From: Numida meleagris
Lineage: Eukaryota; Chordata; Aves; Galliformes; Numididae
Reading direction: 5' to 3'
Assembly: GCF_002078875.1 (NCBI RefSeq)
Contig: NC_034438.1
Coordinates: 23,576,104 to 23,640,103, forward strand
Length of the DNA stretch: 64,000 bases
A program made the position numbers and the translations under genes. Below are positions 47,151-61,800 of the stretch, piece after piece. How positions within the stretch are numbered: position 1 is the first letter of the stretch; each line of letters starts with the position of its first letter. The notes under the pieces were generated by a model. That model had not been told where the DNA came from and made no database searches. It saw only the letters and a program-made list of their open reading frames with translations.

Positions 47151-49267
47151 ACATCATATTTCTGAGAGCAGATAGGCAGGATAAAGAAACAGAATAAAGG
47201 AGAAGCAAAAATGACCGAGCGAATGACCAGTGCAGTGCTTGTTACTGGCAGGGCCCAAGTACATCCCTGAGCTTGGTCCCAAGCAACTCTAGCTGTACCT
47301 GCTCACAGCTGCTTTGTCCTTGTCATTTGGTCCTTAGGGATAAATAAGCAGGCAGGGTCTGCATTGCCTTGCCAGAGTCCTCTTCTGCAGCCTGCACTGT
47401 GCCAGCAGGGAAGACAACGTGTTGGAGGAAGAATGTTACATTTTGGCAATCAGGTCTTCTGGACATATTGGCTATATTAGAGGTGACCTCTAGAATGCTG
47501 CTGAATATTTTCACCCTCTTTTCCAACTTCTATCTCAGGTTCCTCAGAACACTGCTGAAATCACCTCTGGACCATACTGAGTGGTTCAGCCATGCTGTCA
47601 GATAGATGAACAACCACACAATTTTGGAGACTCCTCACCACATTTCCCAGTAGCAGCACGTGTCTCAGTTTCCATGAACAGACTGCAGCTGGCAGATGTG
47701 CTGGTGCCTGCCCAGTCCTCTCCACCTGGAGGTCAGAAGGATTTCTCTTTAGGCTTTACACCAGGACTGTTTGCTGCACACTTTCTATCATCTGCTTCTT
47801 GACATGCTAGTACACAGACCAGCTCTTCTGCCATCTGGGAAATAGCAGATCTCCAGAGCAGGAGACCCAGAGGTCTGCTTTGTAACAAAACAAAACTGAC
47901 CCAGAAAATGTGTTAGCTATTCTACAAAATTCCGAAGGAAACAAGGTCATTTATTTCTAGTATCAGTGCAGAAGGACATGGGGGTTACCTGTGAGTTACA
48001 GAAGTACTTCTAGTGGTGTGTACATTTTGAGAGTCTCCATTCTCCACAAGGAAGTGAAAAATAAAAGCAACTCACAAGGAACATGACTGACAGATATCCG
48101 CACATCTTTCAACATATAATAAACTTGAAACTGTTTTATACTTTATTACCCCATGAAGTTACACGTTGTCCTGTCTCTGACGTGGCCCTTTAGAGGACAT
48201 TCTTTATGCTGGTAAGAAAAATGGGTACTAACGAAAAATAAAGATAAAAAAACAAAAGCCAGTCCCAAACAGAGGCATACATTTAGTTACCTACATTTTT
48301 CATCTAAATCATAAATCGTAAAAATGTAAAAAAAAAAAAAAAAAAAAGTAAAAAACGTAATCATAATCATAAAAATGTCTTCAGAATAAAGTTGTGCCAT
48401 TTGCTAATTTGTGGGGGCTACTATATATTGCCAAGCATTAAGCATGTGAAGTCAGAAAGCTTTTTTTCAGCTCAACTGTACTGACTGGCAATTACGCATT
48501 CTGAACAATCATATAACTTCTTTAATCAAATGAGGTAATATGAAATTGGCTAGATTTTCCTCAATACTTTCAACTTCAGTGAAAAATACAATAATTAAAC
48601 TCTCGGTACAATGACTTTCAAACCTCTACGCACTCTCAGCCCCCCGCTCCCCCCACCCTTTCTTTGCTCTCTGGATAATAAATCCTTATGAAAGCTGCCA
48701 CCACGACTGAGACAGATTGTGAAATTGTTTAATAATGTTGACTCAAGTAGTGACATCATTTGGAGACTTTTGCTTTTTTTGCAACATCTTTTTGAAGACA
48801 ACTGCTAACTGCTGGATGTGACAGAGCAGATACAGCCCCTGGCAGCAGGAAGGAAGGAGCATGCTGCAGGAGGAGTGCATCCCCAGTGAGCAGGCTGGAG
48901 TGGGGTGTGTCAGCTGTGCAGCCAATCCTGGGGTGAGCGTGCGATAGCATCTGGGGAGGAAGCCAGAGCACTGCTGTCTTTCTCCTTCCCTGGTGGCCTA
49001 TCTTACAAACCCTTCTGCAAAGTGCTTCTTTCAGGAGAAGGACAGAGACAGATAAGGTGATGCCTTGTGTTGTGGAGAACAAGGAGGATGTCCAAGTAAA
49101 GCATTTTAACATGCTTGGGAAATGGAAACACCAAGTGGAAAGTAAGCCCCACAGAGCGTACTGTCCTCTGCAAAGCAGTCATCCCGTGAGGGCCCAGGCA
49201 CTTTGTGGTCCCACGCAGAGGCAGCAGGCAGGCTGCAGGAACACACATTTGACAAAACAAGTGTTTT
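47151..49267. other. Intergenic, one A-run, nothing else assigned
   Basis: Contains a 20-base A run at 48328-48347 in a GTAAAAA-rich context. Frames on both strands show no domain. Confidence 0.55.
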
Positions 49268-49605
49268 ATCATAGAACCATAGGATCATTTGAGTGGGAAG
49301 GGAAAGGTCATCTAGTCCTTCTCCCCTGCAATGAACAGGGGCACCTACAGCTAGATTGTGTTGCTCAGAGCCTGGTCCAGCCTGACCTTGAGCGTCTGCA
49401 GGGATGGGGCACCCACCACCTCTCTGGGCAACCTGTTCCAGTGCCTCACCACCCTCACTGTAAAAAACTTAATCCTTATATCCCATCTAAATTCATCCTC
49501 TTTTAGTTTGAAACTATTTCCCTTATCTTATCCCAAGAGACTCTGCTACAAAGAGTCTGTCCCCTTCCTTCTTACAGCCCTCCTTTAGATACCAAAAGGA
49601 TCTTT
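49268..49605 (-). mobile_element. CR1 LINE 3' fragment (reverse strand, about 340 bp)
   Basis: Antisense CR1 end: 'atcatagaaccataggatc' tail units, 'aggtcatctagtccttctc', 'gcctggtccagcctgacctt', 'acctctctgggcaacctgtt', then the degenerate 3' end of ORF2. The upstream edge is approximate. Confidence 0.93.
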
Positions 49606-52600
49606 CAACCAGAGGATGCAAATCTCCGTAAAGAAGATGATAAAGAGTGAACCAGTGAGGTTTTTTCTCACTGTCATGCATTTCTGTGCTCGAATGACAT
49701 TAGCATAAGTCTGACAAAAATTGTCAGGGTTTATCTCAACTGGCTGTACACTGGGAAAAACCCACTCCTGCAGCTCCTGCTGCAGAGATACTGTGAGCAC
49801 AAATGCCTGGCTGGACGTGAGGACCCCCCAGACTCCAACAGGCAGTACTGCACTACAAGACAGCAACCCCTCCACAAGTATTGTGCATCTTTGGAGGTGG
49901 ATGTCTGATAAATCTGAACATTACATATTTAAGTGAATGCAAAATGTCTGTCTCCCAGAAGATGGGCTGTAATTCTGGAGATGCCATGGAAAGAAGAAAA
50001 AAAATTACTAGCACTAGTAACAGATGTGAAATTACATTAGATAAATATAATCATTAGTTTCAGTCTCACCCTGGTTAATTTGTTTGTGGAAATGTGCAAC
50101 CCATTATTCATTAGGTAATTTTTCACACATTGATTAGAAAGCCATGTCGAATTGTGACCCAGCACATTGGGGTTTGCCTATCTCGCAGTGAACTATATCG
50201 CTTACAATAGTGGAAATGGGGGACAAAATGTTTATCTCAAGCTGATTTTGTGCCAATAAATAAAGTAAATCAATAGCCAGTGAAGTGTGAACGACATTTC
50301 TCTGCTGTATAATATGGTTTTGGGGGCAATTTGACATGCTACAAGGGGAAACAAGGGTCTTGAACAGAAAGGTAATAAAAGCAAATCATGCTGGTAACTG
50401 TTACTGAAGTCCTGTATTTTTCTCTACATGGGCGGCTTTAAGATGAGAAAAATAAGGCCTGAAACACCGAGGCACTCGCCACCTCTGTAGCACACGGCTG
50501 ACACCTGGGGTGGTGGGCCAGTCCCTGCAGAGTGGTGTCCTGGGGTAGGGAGTGGAGGCAGTGGGCTCTGCAGAATGAGGCACTATAAAGGCAGTAAATA
50601 GTCCTACATCGAACTGCAGAGGCAGAACTCCCATACCCCCAGGAGACAACCACAGCATGGATGCAGCTTTTGTTAAGTGGTCTGGTGCAAACAGGAGGAA
50701 CCTCATCAGCTTGGTGTGTTAAAACAGTTTGCACCAGCAAAGAACTGGACCCTTCATCATCTGCCTTTGCTAATTTTCCTTTGTGAATTGCAGGTAAGAA
50801 AAAGAGGAAAGGAGAGAGAAGTGTGTGCTTGCAGCTGGTGCTGCCAAGTCTGGTATTTGCAACCCTACCCAGAGTACTCTTTCCAAAATGCCATTTGTGC
50901 AATTCATGTCCACCATCAGTGAATTTTCCTAAGCATCAGTTGTGGGGTGCCTTGTTTAATCCACATGGCTTCTCCAGTCAACCAAAGGCAAATAAGAATA
51001 AACCAAATTCTGTATTTTTTTTTAAATTCTCCTGTAGTTCTTGTTGGCATTGCTCTAAGAAAGAATGGAAGTGAATGTACACCTCAGTTCAAGCCAGTTG
51101 TCAGAGAAATCTCAGAAATTATTCTCAGGTAATACTGCTGTCAGATTAAAAAAATAGCAAGAGGAGCTTTGGAATGGCAGACAGAGGGAAAACAACTCCT
51201 TAGGCACACCTCAACAACTCTGAAGCACTCTGCAGTTGCACCACATACAATGCTCTGCACAAGCCACCCCCATATCCACGTCTGGTAAAATGCAATACTA
51301 CCCTCAGGCTGAAGTGTGGTAGACTCCTCCAGGTTCCTACAGGCCAATGACAAGAGCACATTCAGCAATCAGCACTTTCAGATTTTCTGGGCTAGTTTCT
51401 CCTTCCAAATGCACCAATTTGATCTGGGCCAAGCCAGCAGAAATCTTGGCAGCAAGGAACCTCTGCCCAGTGCTATGCAGTGGAGAGAAGGTGAGTGTCC
51501 AGCATCAGGCTGCAGGAGGGATGCTCCAAGGCATGCCGTGCTGGAACTGGGCCATGCCCTTCCCTTGTGGGTGCAGGCAGCAGCACCTGGAATGGCGCAG
51601 CCCATGGAGATGGATACAACAGCATCTGAGAGCAACACTGCTGAGTTTTGCAAGGACTCAACTTCTGATCTATCTTTACATCAAAGTAAATAACTGTTGC
51701 ATGAAAAAATATGAATACACTTTAATATCACTTAAAATTAGTTATTAACGCTACATTTGTAGTTTTCACAGAAATCAAAGTAAATTGCCTGGAACAGTTG
51801 ATACCTAAACATCTGCAGAAATAGACTAATGCATTCATTAAATTGATAGGAGTCTCTCAACACCAAGGGGGCAAGAGTACTGTCTATCTGACAACTTATA
51901 AGCTGCCTCCGCCTGGCATTTTAAGCCTTGGATATTTTGTTTAAAATACAGATTAAAATAGCTTGCACTTTTCCACATAATGCAGACTGCATTGAAGTAA
52001 TTAACATTTAATTAACAGCAGGTTTTCCTCAGCAGGTCAGATTGCGAAGGGCTCACTGTTGTTGCCATAGAAAATGGAAGGTTGGGCTGTTTGGTTTCCA
52101 GAACGGGAACAGCTGTCTTTGAGCCCTGGCAGCCTGCAGCCACCCTGGGTAGTCTATAAAGCTCCAAAGGACAAGGAGATGGGGAGGCTGTCAGTGTCAC
52201 AGAGACCACCTCAGGCTGCCGGAGAATGTCATCTGCTTTAGAAACCAGTGCGTTGTTGTTAGGATATTCTTCTAATTGAACTGACAGTAGAGCTTTAAAA
52301 CTCCTGTAAGCACTCAGTCAGCTAATTTAACTGTTTTCCTCTGATATGCTCCTTAATTGCATGAACAGAGCGGTGCAATTATTTCTCACAGTTTTGCGTT
52401 TCATCTTTTATTCTTGCTGCTTCTCTTCTCCTCAGATTCCTCACTCTTTCTCTCGGTAGCCATTTGGGGCTCGTTATGAATATTATCCAAGAATAGATGG
52501 ATGCACAGATTTCATTAAAAAGTCACATTGTTTCTCTGAATTGAAAACTGCTGTCAAGATGTTACAAACAATATTTGTAAAGGGATCTTTTAAAAGGACA

Positions 52601-55535
52601 GAAATACTGAAATGAAGATAACAAGATAGATGTAGTGAATCTGTAATAACACAGACTAATACCTCCTGAGGATAAAAAGAATGCAATCTCAAGGAGAACT
52701 CGGAAGAGTGTGGGGTCTCCCCAAAGGCTGGTGGAGTTTGCCCTTTCTCTCCAGTAGGCATGAGACAAGGCTCTGAATGGTAATATCGGAGACATGCAAC
52801 AGCCACCGACTGCATTTATCAGTAAACTGATTCAAGGCTTCGTGATGTGAAAGGAGGTGGTCCCAGTCCACTCCTGGACTTTGGCAATTGCAAGCAGAGG
52901 GACTCCTGGAGTCCAGGGCAGTCAGGGGCAGAAACTCAGAGAAAAGAACCCCAGTGGTTTGGGCTGTGGTTTTGTTCCCCATTCTGTTTCAGAGAAGAGT
53001 GATGGAGCAGCTTTCCCTCTGCTGGTAGCAGCCCTTAATCACCAAAAGCAGTCATCCAGCTGCCCCCGAGGGTTTGCTAATCCTCATAATTATGTATGGC
53101 TGCATGAGAATCCTAGGAAGATGTGACCCCAGGAATGCATGTTACATGTTGTAAACATATAAAATATGTATGTATGGTGATAGGAAGGATATGAATCCAG
53201 ATGATTATTTAAAAAGCGTTTGATAAATACTGTGTGGATGCTGCTCTTCGGGCTGCAGAGGAGACAGAAAGAAAAATAAAGTAAATAAAGAAACTGTGCT
53301 GAGGACACAGGCATGAGCAACAGCTCTGCTACCCATGGCTGGTGTGCCCAGCCTGCCCCAGCTTTGCGTTCTGTGGTGCTGGATAACACGATGGGTTGCA
53401 CTGTCCCAGGAAGCCGAATGCACATGGCTCAGATGGACTCAGACTAGAGGTAGAAGGGCTCTTTACCTTCACACACCAGTGTCAGAAGCCACAGGAAGCA
53501 GCTAAACCCAGTATACCTGGATCTTTCAAAGCTGCTGCACCTTGGGAGTCTGCTGGGAGCTGGGTGGGCTGTGAACATCTCTCTCCCCAGTCATGGAGTG
53601 GGAGCCAAACATAGGGGTTTGGGCTTTGCTGCATACCCTGTGTCTCTTCTCACTCCAGCAGGGGACCCTGCTTCATGCAAAACTCTTGGAGAGCAGCCTA
53701 GCGATGTCTTCACTAAGCAGATGTAAGAGTTTCTGAAACAAAATCTGCCCCACTGCTAAACTGCTGAGTAGTGAAGCAAAGGAGCCATGGAGATTCCTCA
53801 CCACATCCATGCTCTGCTGAGAGCCCTGCACAAGGAGGAGAAGAACCATTGAGGTTTTCCAGCAGCTTGATGGCCCCGTGCCTGGCTTCTTCCTGCAATC
53901 TGAGCAGCACCGTGTCCAGTGCACTTTGAAAGCTGTATGTACATCAGGGTGAGATGCTGTGTGAGAGCAAACAGCTCCTGGACAGGTTGAGCTGTGCCTG
54001 AGCTGGCCGTGCAGGACCCAGATGTTGTAAATTGGTTGCCATGCCTTGTCTCCCACCTTCCCATTTTTCTTTTGTTTCACCATTATTATAAAAAATTGGT
54101 GGATTGCTAATATTACAAGTCCAGGGCAAAACTACTCATACGTTCAGTGTAAGGACATTTAAATATTTAAAGCAGATGGTTCCCAATGACCTTACATGTC
54201 TCCTTCATAAATGTATGTACTGTCTTATAGAACCATCTGCATCCCAATATGCAGCTCATATGTTTCCAAGTGTTTCCTCGTTAACTGGCAGAAAACTTCA
54301 TCTTCCACCTGACATGAGGTACAGGTTCCAGCCCAGCACAGTGGTGCAGATCCTCACGGCTGCTGGAGCAGAATTTACCCCCAGCAGCGAGGTGTGGTGC
54401 CTCACTCTTTGTTGCCCGGGTGGACTTGGAGTCTTCCTCCCATAAGTGGAGCCTGGGAAATTCAGCTGGAGAATGGATAATGCACTAGCACATGGCTGCT
54501 GCCTTGGCAAGGCTGTGTGAAATGCAAAGCAATGCAGAGCAACACGCTACCCCGTGTCCTCCTGGATCAGGTTTGCTCTTCACTCTGTAGAGGAGAGCTG
54601 AGCCAGGACACCAAAAGCAATTTCCCATTCCCAGAGGGACCTGGGGAGGTGGGCCTTGCTCTCACACACTCTTGGCTGGTTCTTGGGCTGGTGTGGAGCT
54701 GTGTGCCCATCTGAGTACTCTTGTTGCCCGTCTCCTTCCAAAGGAAAATCCTTTAATTTTTTGGGACTTCCCCTGTGGCTGGCTGCATGCTACCTGCAAT
54801 TTTTTTTTTTTTTAGTAGGAAATCAGCTTAAAAGATTTTCTATAAAATATACATAGGTGGCAAGTAGATGGGAAGTGGCATGCCTCTAATTTAAATTTCA
54901 ATTAGAAAAAAATACAGAAATGTATTACATGAGAAACTGCTAAGAGTTGTATAGAATATTGTGTTTTAAGACCTACTGTAGATCTATGTCTGTGCCTGTG
55001 AAAGAGAGGATAATTAGTGCCCGTACTCTCAGTCATATCAGACTAAAGGTAATGGGGTGTAAGAAATGGTTCATTAGGCTCTCTCAAGTACTTTTACTGT
55101 GTCCATACTATTTATACCAGCAGAAAAAATTCAATGTCTTTAAAATCAAGTCAAAGCATTCGCTTTAGATTCTTCAGTTTAAGAAATAACATTGAGTGAT
55201 GATCTCTTAAAGTCAAATGGAAAAAAAACTGTACATTAAAAAAAAACCTTAAGCTGCTTTTATCAGCATTCTGTGTCACTCCAACACAGCCTCTGTGCCT
55301 ATGCAAATCCTGCTCCTCCGTTGTGCTTCCACCTATATGTTTAGCTCGCACAGGGGAAAATTTGTGGACACAGGAGGTGAGCAGGAGAATGCATAGCATT
55401 TATTTTCAGAAGAAATTTGTGTGTGGAATATCATTTGCTTTTGTGCCTGAACAAAAAAGCAAACTGTGTGGAGAACAGCAACAAATGTGAGCAAGGGAAA
55501 GGGAAGAATGGCTGATAAAAAAGGGTTAAAAAAAC
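49606..55535. other. Intergenic with weak regulatory candidates
   Basis: No gene is supported. The AT-rich blocks 50030-50340 (with isolated CpGs such as TCGAATTG, CTATCTCGC and ATATCGC, and TAAT motifs) and 52230-52500 (CTAATTGAAC, CTTAATTGCATG) look like conserved non-coding sequence by composition. A run of T at about 54801-54813 is present. The rest is unremarkable. Confidence 0.5.
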
Positions 55536-55539
55536 AAAA

Positions 55540-55830
55540 TATGTGTAGCTTGACTAAGTGGGGAGGACAGGATGGCATACTACAAATGTTTGAAGGGTAC
55601 AGCTATCAAATGAGGGTGGGAAAGTTATTTAGGCTGACAAAGGAGATATAAGTAGGAGTAATAGGATGAAGTTAACAAAGGAAAAATTTAGGTTAAGAAT
55701 CAGGAAAAGCTTCCTGACAGCAAAATATATAATAGAGCTCTGGAGCAATTTCTCTTGGGAAGCAGAGAAGCCCCATCACATGAAGCACTATGCATTTAAA
55801 ACTAAATTGGAAAAGCGTTAGAAAACATAA
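55540..55830 (+). mobile_element. Ancient, strongly diverged CR1 fragment
   Basis: Scattered similarity to the CR1 3' portion in order: 'caaatgtttgaagggtaca', 'aatttaggttaagaatcag', 'aaaagcttcctgac', 'caatttctcttgggaagcag', 'gccccatcac'. It lacks a clear tail and is much more diverged than the other copies. The call rests on several short segments in the right order. Confidence 0.65.
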
Positions 55831-58800
55831 AGATAAAAAAATATAACGCACATTTCTGCACAAATGGAGCTGGGGTGGGGCTGCCCCTCATGCCCTTTGT
55901 TTCCAGGTTTTCTGGTCCTTAGCTAGCTATGTGCCATTTGTACCTTCTAGAGAAGTACCTAGCACAGCAAGGGTAAATTTGGGAGTCAGTCTATTAGCAT
56001 AAATTACACTATATATCTACAGGATAATAAGGGCATAGCAAAGACACATTGTACTAACACTGCGTCGAATTCTGAGTGCACTTTTGAACATACTTCATTT
56101 TTTAATTTGCTGTTCTGGTCATCTCCATTTTGAGAGTTTGGCCCTAGACAACATACTCTGGTGCTTGCAGAGTCCCTGTACAGCTGTGTTTGGCACTGTG
56201 CAATCCGTATGTGGCTTAAGCAACCAGCAGGCACTATGAGAAACAGCTGTGGAACACCCGCTGCCACTGAGCACCTCTGGGTGTTGGGTCCTGTTTGTTT
56301 TGGGACACCAGGAAGGGGCTGCATAAATCATTCATATTCCTCTGGGATAATATGCTTTGCAATTGACCTCTCTAGGGCACAGATTGGCCCAGTGGCTGTA
56401 TTGTATGAGGACGGGTGGGACGCTCAGCTCTTTAATATACAGACAATGAATGCCTGCACCCAGAAAGAATACACAATTAAGGCATTCCAATTAACCTGAT
56501 ATCATGGGACAGAGATACAGGGGGAATAGGCACAATCCTGAAAGAGGTAAAGACCAATTATCTACGTATTCAAAATATATGCCATGCGCATTTGAGTGCC
56601 AATTTAAACTTGGGCTATTGCCACCTATTCTAAAACTGCCCCATGAAAGGAAAAGCTTCTAACTGCAAGATATTATTGGGAGGTTTAGTTACGCTAGCAT
56701 TGTAAATTGCCTTTGCATACATTGTAGAAGATGTGGTGTCTTGGTTTCAGAAGACAGAAGTTTTCCTTATGCAAAAGAACAGCTGTTTCTTGGCTAGAAA
56801 TTGTTTGATGTGAATACGGAGCTATCATGGAAATGGTTGTCTTTATGCAGACATGAGCAAATGGTCAGTAATCCATGGCCTCTACACAGAAAATGCTTAT
56901 GCGTAGCTTTAGGCTAAATGTCATTCAGGGATGGCAGGGAGGAGCTCATGTGTAGTCCATACATAAAGAGGTCCAGAAGCCAGTGGATCCAAGTACAAAT
57001 CAGGCCCTCATGTTGCTGCCCACAAGGGCAAATCAGCTTTTGTGATCGCCATGAACACATGTAGGCCTTCACATTGCCTTTGACATTTTCCTGCATCCAA
57101 ATATTCATATGCACCCTCACCTTCTGCAGAAAGAATTTTCATTTAACTTGAGAAGTTAAGCTCATAGACACAACTTCTACAGTCCAGAGAGAGATAGAAA
57201 AAAAGTCAAAATTTCTGTTGACTTTAGTGTTTGTTGGATTTTTTTTTTCTCCTGAATAGAGACCATAGAACCACTCTGTAAGTACTTCACAAACCAAGAA
57301 CAGAGCTCTCAGAGCTCCATATGTTTGATGTTTGCTCCACGTCTGATGTTTGCTCTTGGAAGAGACTGAAATGGTTCATATGTTTTATACTCTTGTAAAA
57401 AGGAACCAGGTCTCCTCTATGTAGAATTCAAAATGAAAGCTGTCCCCACATGTCAACATTTCACATGTTTGGTGAAATTTTGCTCTATGATTGCTTTTTA
57501 CTTCAGAACTGTTCTGTAAATCAAGATTTATCATAGTCCTGTATGCTCTGAAAATGCTTATGGGGACCAGCAACAAGCCACCATCCTGCTGTGGTAGGCT
57601 CTCTGCACGGAGCCAAAAGGTGATGTCCATGTCATGGAGGTGACACAGATGACATATGAACACTGAACAACATTGCACTTGCTGCATGGGCTGGAAACTC
57701 CAGGATGGATTGTACCAGTGCAAACCTGGAATCTGACCTTCTGACTTCAACAGAGCGACTGCCATCTCATGCAATGGAACCAGCGGGAGCTCTGCTGCAG
57801 AGTGGGTCAGGTCCCACAGCACTGGGCAGGGCCCGTCTCCCCTCCCTCTGCATAAGGTGTTTCTGCTCAGAGACATCCTTTATTGTAAGCATTTAAATGG
57901 CACTTTTGGCAATTTCACACAGAGCACCTTTGGAATGAAATTGCCTTTCAGACACTACTTTGTGGCTTTCTTTAGTTACACATTTTTTCCCCCAAAATTC
58001 AGGGGAATTCCAGAACATTTTGCAATTAGCTAAGGATTATATTTCCTTATTTTATTAATTTTATGTAAAGTGGGATTTATCAGTGGAGCATTCATTGACA
58101 CTGACTTCAATTTATTCTGATGAAACTGACTGACATCTGTGTGTGCTGTTCATCAGTCATAATTTAAACCATTCTTAATTGCATTAAATGTAAATTAAGA
58201 CATTCAATTTCAGCCATTATTTTTCATAAAACATTGTGAACTGAATTTTAGTGGGTCATGAGAGCTTACATTCAAAATAAATAGGGTAAATTCAAAACTT
58301 ACCATTGATGTTCATATTTCACCCTTTGTCGACTGTATTTCTTTTGTAGCTTGCTAGATTGGAACAATTAATTTTCTCTCTGAAGGGAACATGAATGGCT
58401 AAAGATGATGTAGCTGGATTTTTTAACAAATGGCTTTATCATTTCTAGAGCTTACTTGTTACTACAATGTATTAAATATATTAAGAAGAAACTAAATTAA
58501 CCTTTCATCTAAACCAAATGACAAATTAAAACAGAAAGTGCAAACAATGCCAGAATCAGTTTTCTGATTTTGAATTCACAAGGGTACACTGCTAGAGTTG
58601 TTTGCTGAGCTTCACTGACAATGTTTTCAAAGTGAAACCCATAAGGCAAGGAAGGACTGAAGGAGGCAATGTGCAAAATAGTGAAAGGCTGAGAAAGCCA
58701 TCCTATCTCCAAAGGAGAGTGGCATTCAGAGGGCAGGCATGGGGCCCCTAAGAGGCTGGGATGGATCCTCACACTTGAGTGGTTGTGCAGAATGAAGCTC

Positions 58801-61800
58801 TTGGGGAATGACTGCAGGACTTCTTTCTGATTGCAGTGTGTTTTGAAGGGTGGTCACCCACCTCCTATCTGCTGATTCTGGGCTGGCTGGCATATCTCCA
58901 TAAGCCAAGCTTTACATCAAACATAACACCGACCTGGCAGAGTTTTCATCTCAGTCTCATCCCTGCCCAGGCCATGTACTCAGGGGGTGCTGGTGCGGGC
59001 TGGGGTCAGCATCTGCAGCCCCATGGTGCTTCCATCCAGCTTCTCCCACTGTCCTCCCTTGTAAAGGTCCTGCTAACAATGGCAGCTGTGGTGTGCCCCT
59101 ATTGGGCCCTCAAGGGGGGCTGTATTCCTGGGACCCATCTCCTTGACCCACTGAGAAAAGGTGACCTATGTGGCCATTGCTCTCCAGGATGGGGTACGAA
59201 GTTGGCCAGCAAAGAGGAACCACAGCACCTCCTTGCTTTTCTTACATGTGTTGTAGGAATTTATGTAACTATTATATACTGCATTTACATTCCCATGTCA
59301 GTTCAACTGATGGAGAATGAACTGTTGCAATAAGTCTGGAGATGGGTCGTGATGCAATCATTCTACCAGTTTCTTGCTATTAATATATGTCTCTTACTCA
59401 TTTTTAAAGATAGCGTAAATGAGAGTACTGAATATAAATGGCTTTTCTAAGTCATTGAGGTCGGTGAAGCATGTCATTGTTTGCAACTTGAATTCCATGA
59501 AAGCTCTGGCTGCCTGAGACGCACACTATGTATTTTTCTCCTAATAAAATCACAAACAATATTCAGAATGTTTAATGATAATTATAAAATAATACTGTGT
59601 ACCATGAGTTTCCAAAGCCAGAACTAGTTGGTAGTGCTTAATAATGTGACCTTATGGTGTCATCGTTAGTGTACGTGATGCCTATATGCCAGCAATGTAT
59701 AAATTATTTCTCTGGCTGTATGTTAGCAAACATTTGATTATGATTTATTTTGGGGTTCTCTGAAAGATGAAGGAAGTTCTTTAATATTAGCATTACTAAT
59801 GATTTTAATGAGGCATTAAAATGTTGCAGTATTGTAGGAACATTTTTCTTTTTTAATATTATTTCATTAATAGTTTACATGAATGTTAATGTTAAATTGA
59901 TTATGGAACCTGAAAGAGTAATCCACAAAATGTCAAAGTGCCATTAGCACAGTGAAAGAGCCCTCCAAAGGCAGGGATCTTCTAAGAGCTAATGAGATAT
60001 CTCCGTGCTGCATAACACTGAAGCAGCTTTTTCCAAAATTAAAACTGAAAATTAGCTTTTAATATTCTTCACTTTGGGACTCTCTGGCCATTTCAGGGAC
60101 TGAGTGCTCAGTCTCACATGTGCACAATGCCTACTCTGACCCCAGGACCAGAGATTACCACAGAATGTGGGTCTTACGTACAGGAGCCTGAATTAAATAC
60201 TTTAAAAAGCCACATAAAAGAAAATAAGGAGAAGGTCTTTCACAGGATACAAGGACTGCATTATCTGTCTACTGATGCCTCTGCAGAGTGGGTCAGCTGC
60301 AGGGATTTATGGTTCACGGGCAGTAAGTTCTGTACATATTGCTCTCCAGTCAAACAAGAGAGAGTGCAATGAACACCTCCAGCAAATTTTGCTGAAGTGG
60401 TTTTGAATTAACACCACTAAGAGAACTAATTGAACTCATGTTTTCCCACCTCAGAAGGCAGGTATGTTCAGAGCAGCATGGGAACATACACTGTGTGAGG
60501 AAACCTAAATGGCAGGAGGGGACATGGAGGCGTGGAAGAGGATTTGGAGAGCATATGTGAGGTTCTCCAACAATTCACAGGTTTGGGAGGCAGGAATGTT
60601 CTGAGAGACTCATCCTTCAGCAGCTCTGACTTCAGCGACTGGCACTTATGCAGCAGATGAACCAAGGTTTTACCAACCTTGACAGCTTCACAGGGAAATG
60701 TTGATGCAAAGATGAAGTGTTCTTGAACAGTTTCATCTATGTGCTATGTAAATTCATGCTTTCATGTCCAGTCTATTTATGTCTTGAATTTCCTACAATA
60801 GTTTTATTATGACTGGGGCAAATAATATGTGTATTTGCTTTATTCTTATATTACAAGAACACGCTAAGAGGTGAACTGGGTCCTTCTCCAGTTTCCTGCT
60901 AATGGAGCCCTGTGATATGGAACATATAAGAGTATTTGGGGACGTTTATTTGTGTTCGAGCACCACAGTCACACCAAAGCAGAAGGTATATTGTCTTTTA
61001 GGTATTAATAAATGTGCCTACCTGTGGTCTCCCAGCAAGCCAACTGCTATGAGGTTTCACATCTTCTTAGTTACTTAAGCCCAAGTGCTTCTCACAGTGG
61101 TAGTTTCCTGGATCAGATGTCCCAGACTCTTCCACCACCAGCGTCAGATTCTTGCCAGCACCTTTCCAACAGGCATGGCCAAAGGCTCAGACCTCTGTGG
61201 ATCCTGAGTGCTGGGAGCTGGCACAGCTCCAGTACAAGGTGCTGGGACAGGAAGGTGGCCCTTGTACTCTCAGCTTGAAGAACACTGGAAGAGGTCAGGG
61301 CCTTGGCCCAGTATGGTATCCTTCATCCATTTAAGACTCCTGTTGCACTCTGATAATAGTAATTAGCCCAGCAATATCCATAAGTAAAGCACTTATTTGT
61401 TGCAGATGAGGAAATTGAGGCTCCACAGCCAGTGAAGAGATTCTGCTTGTCTTCTGTCTGTCAAAAGCAGTGAAGATACTTTTGGGTAAAAAATGAGAAG
61501 ACCATAATCCTTGCCCACAGGAGGAAATGGTTCCTATGGACTGAACTCACAATGTTTTCTTCTGGGAAAAAAAAGTGCTTGGGGAAATTACTATTAAACC
61601 TCTTTATTAGAAAATTCCAAGGAGGATGTTACTGCTTCTGCCTTTGCCATAAAACTCCTAGGCTGTTTTCTTAATGAACATACTTAGATTATCTTAATTC
61701 AATTACATTTTTTGTCAGTTTCTTTGTTTTTCCATAAGTAGGAAGGTGGTGTTGGAAAAGGGGTTGAAACGTCTTCTTCCACCATGGCTTTTTTATGTCC

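Noticed and set aside
57385..57876. Minus-strand frame of 163 codons
   Set aside because: No recognisable domain, no splice or promoter context, and irregular composition; treated as a chance frame, though a transcript search would settle it.
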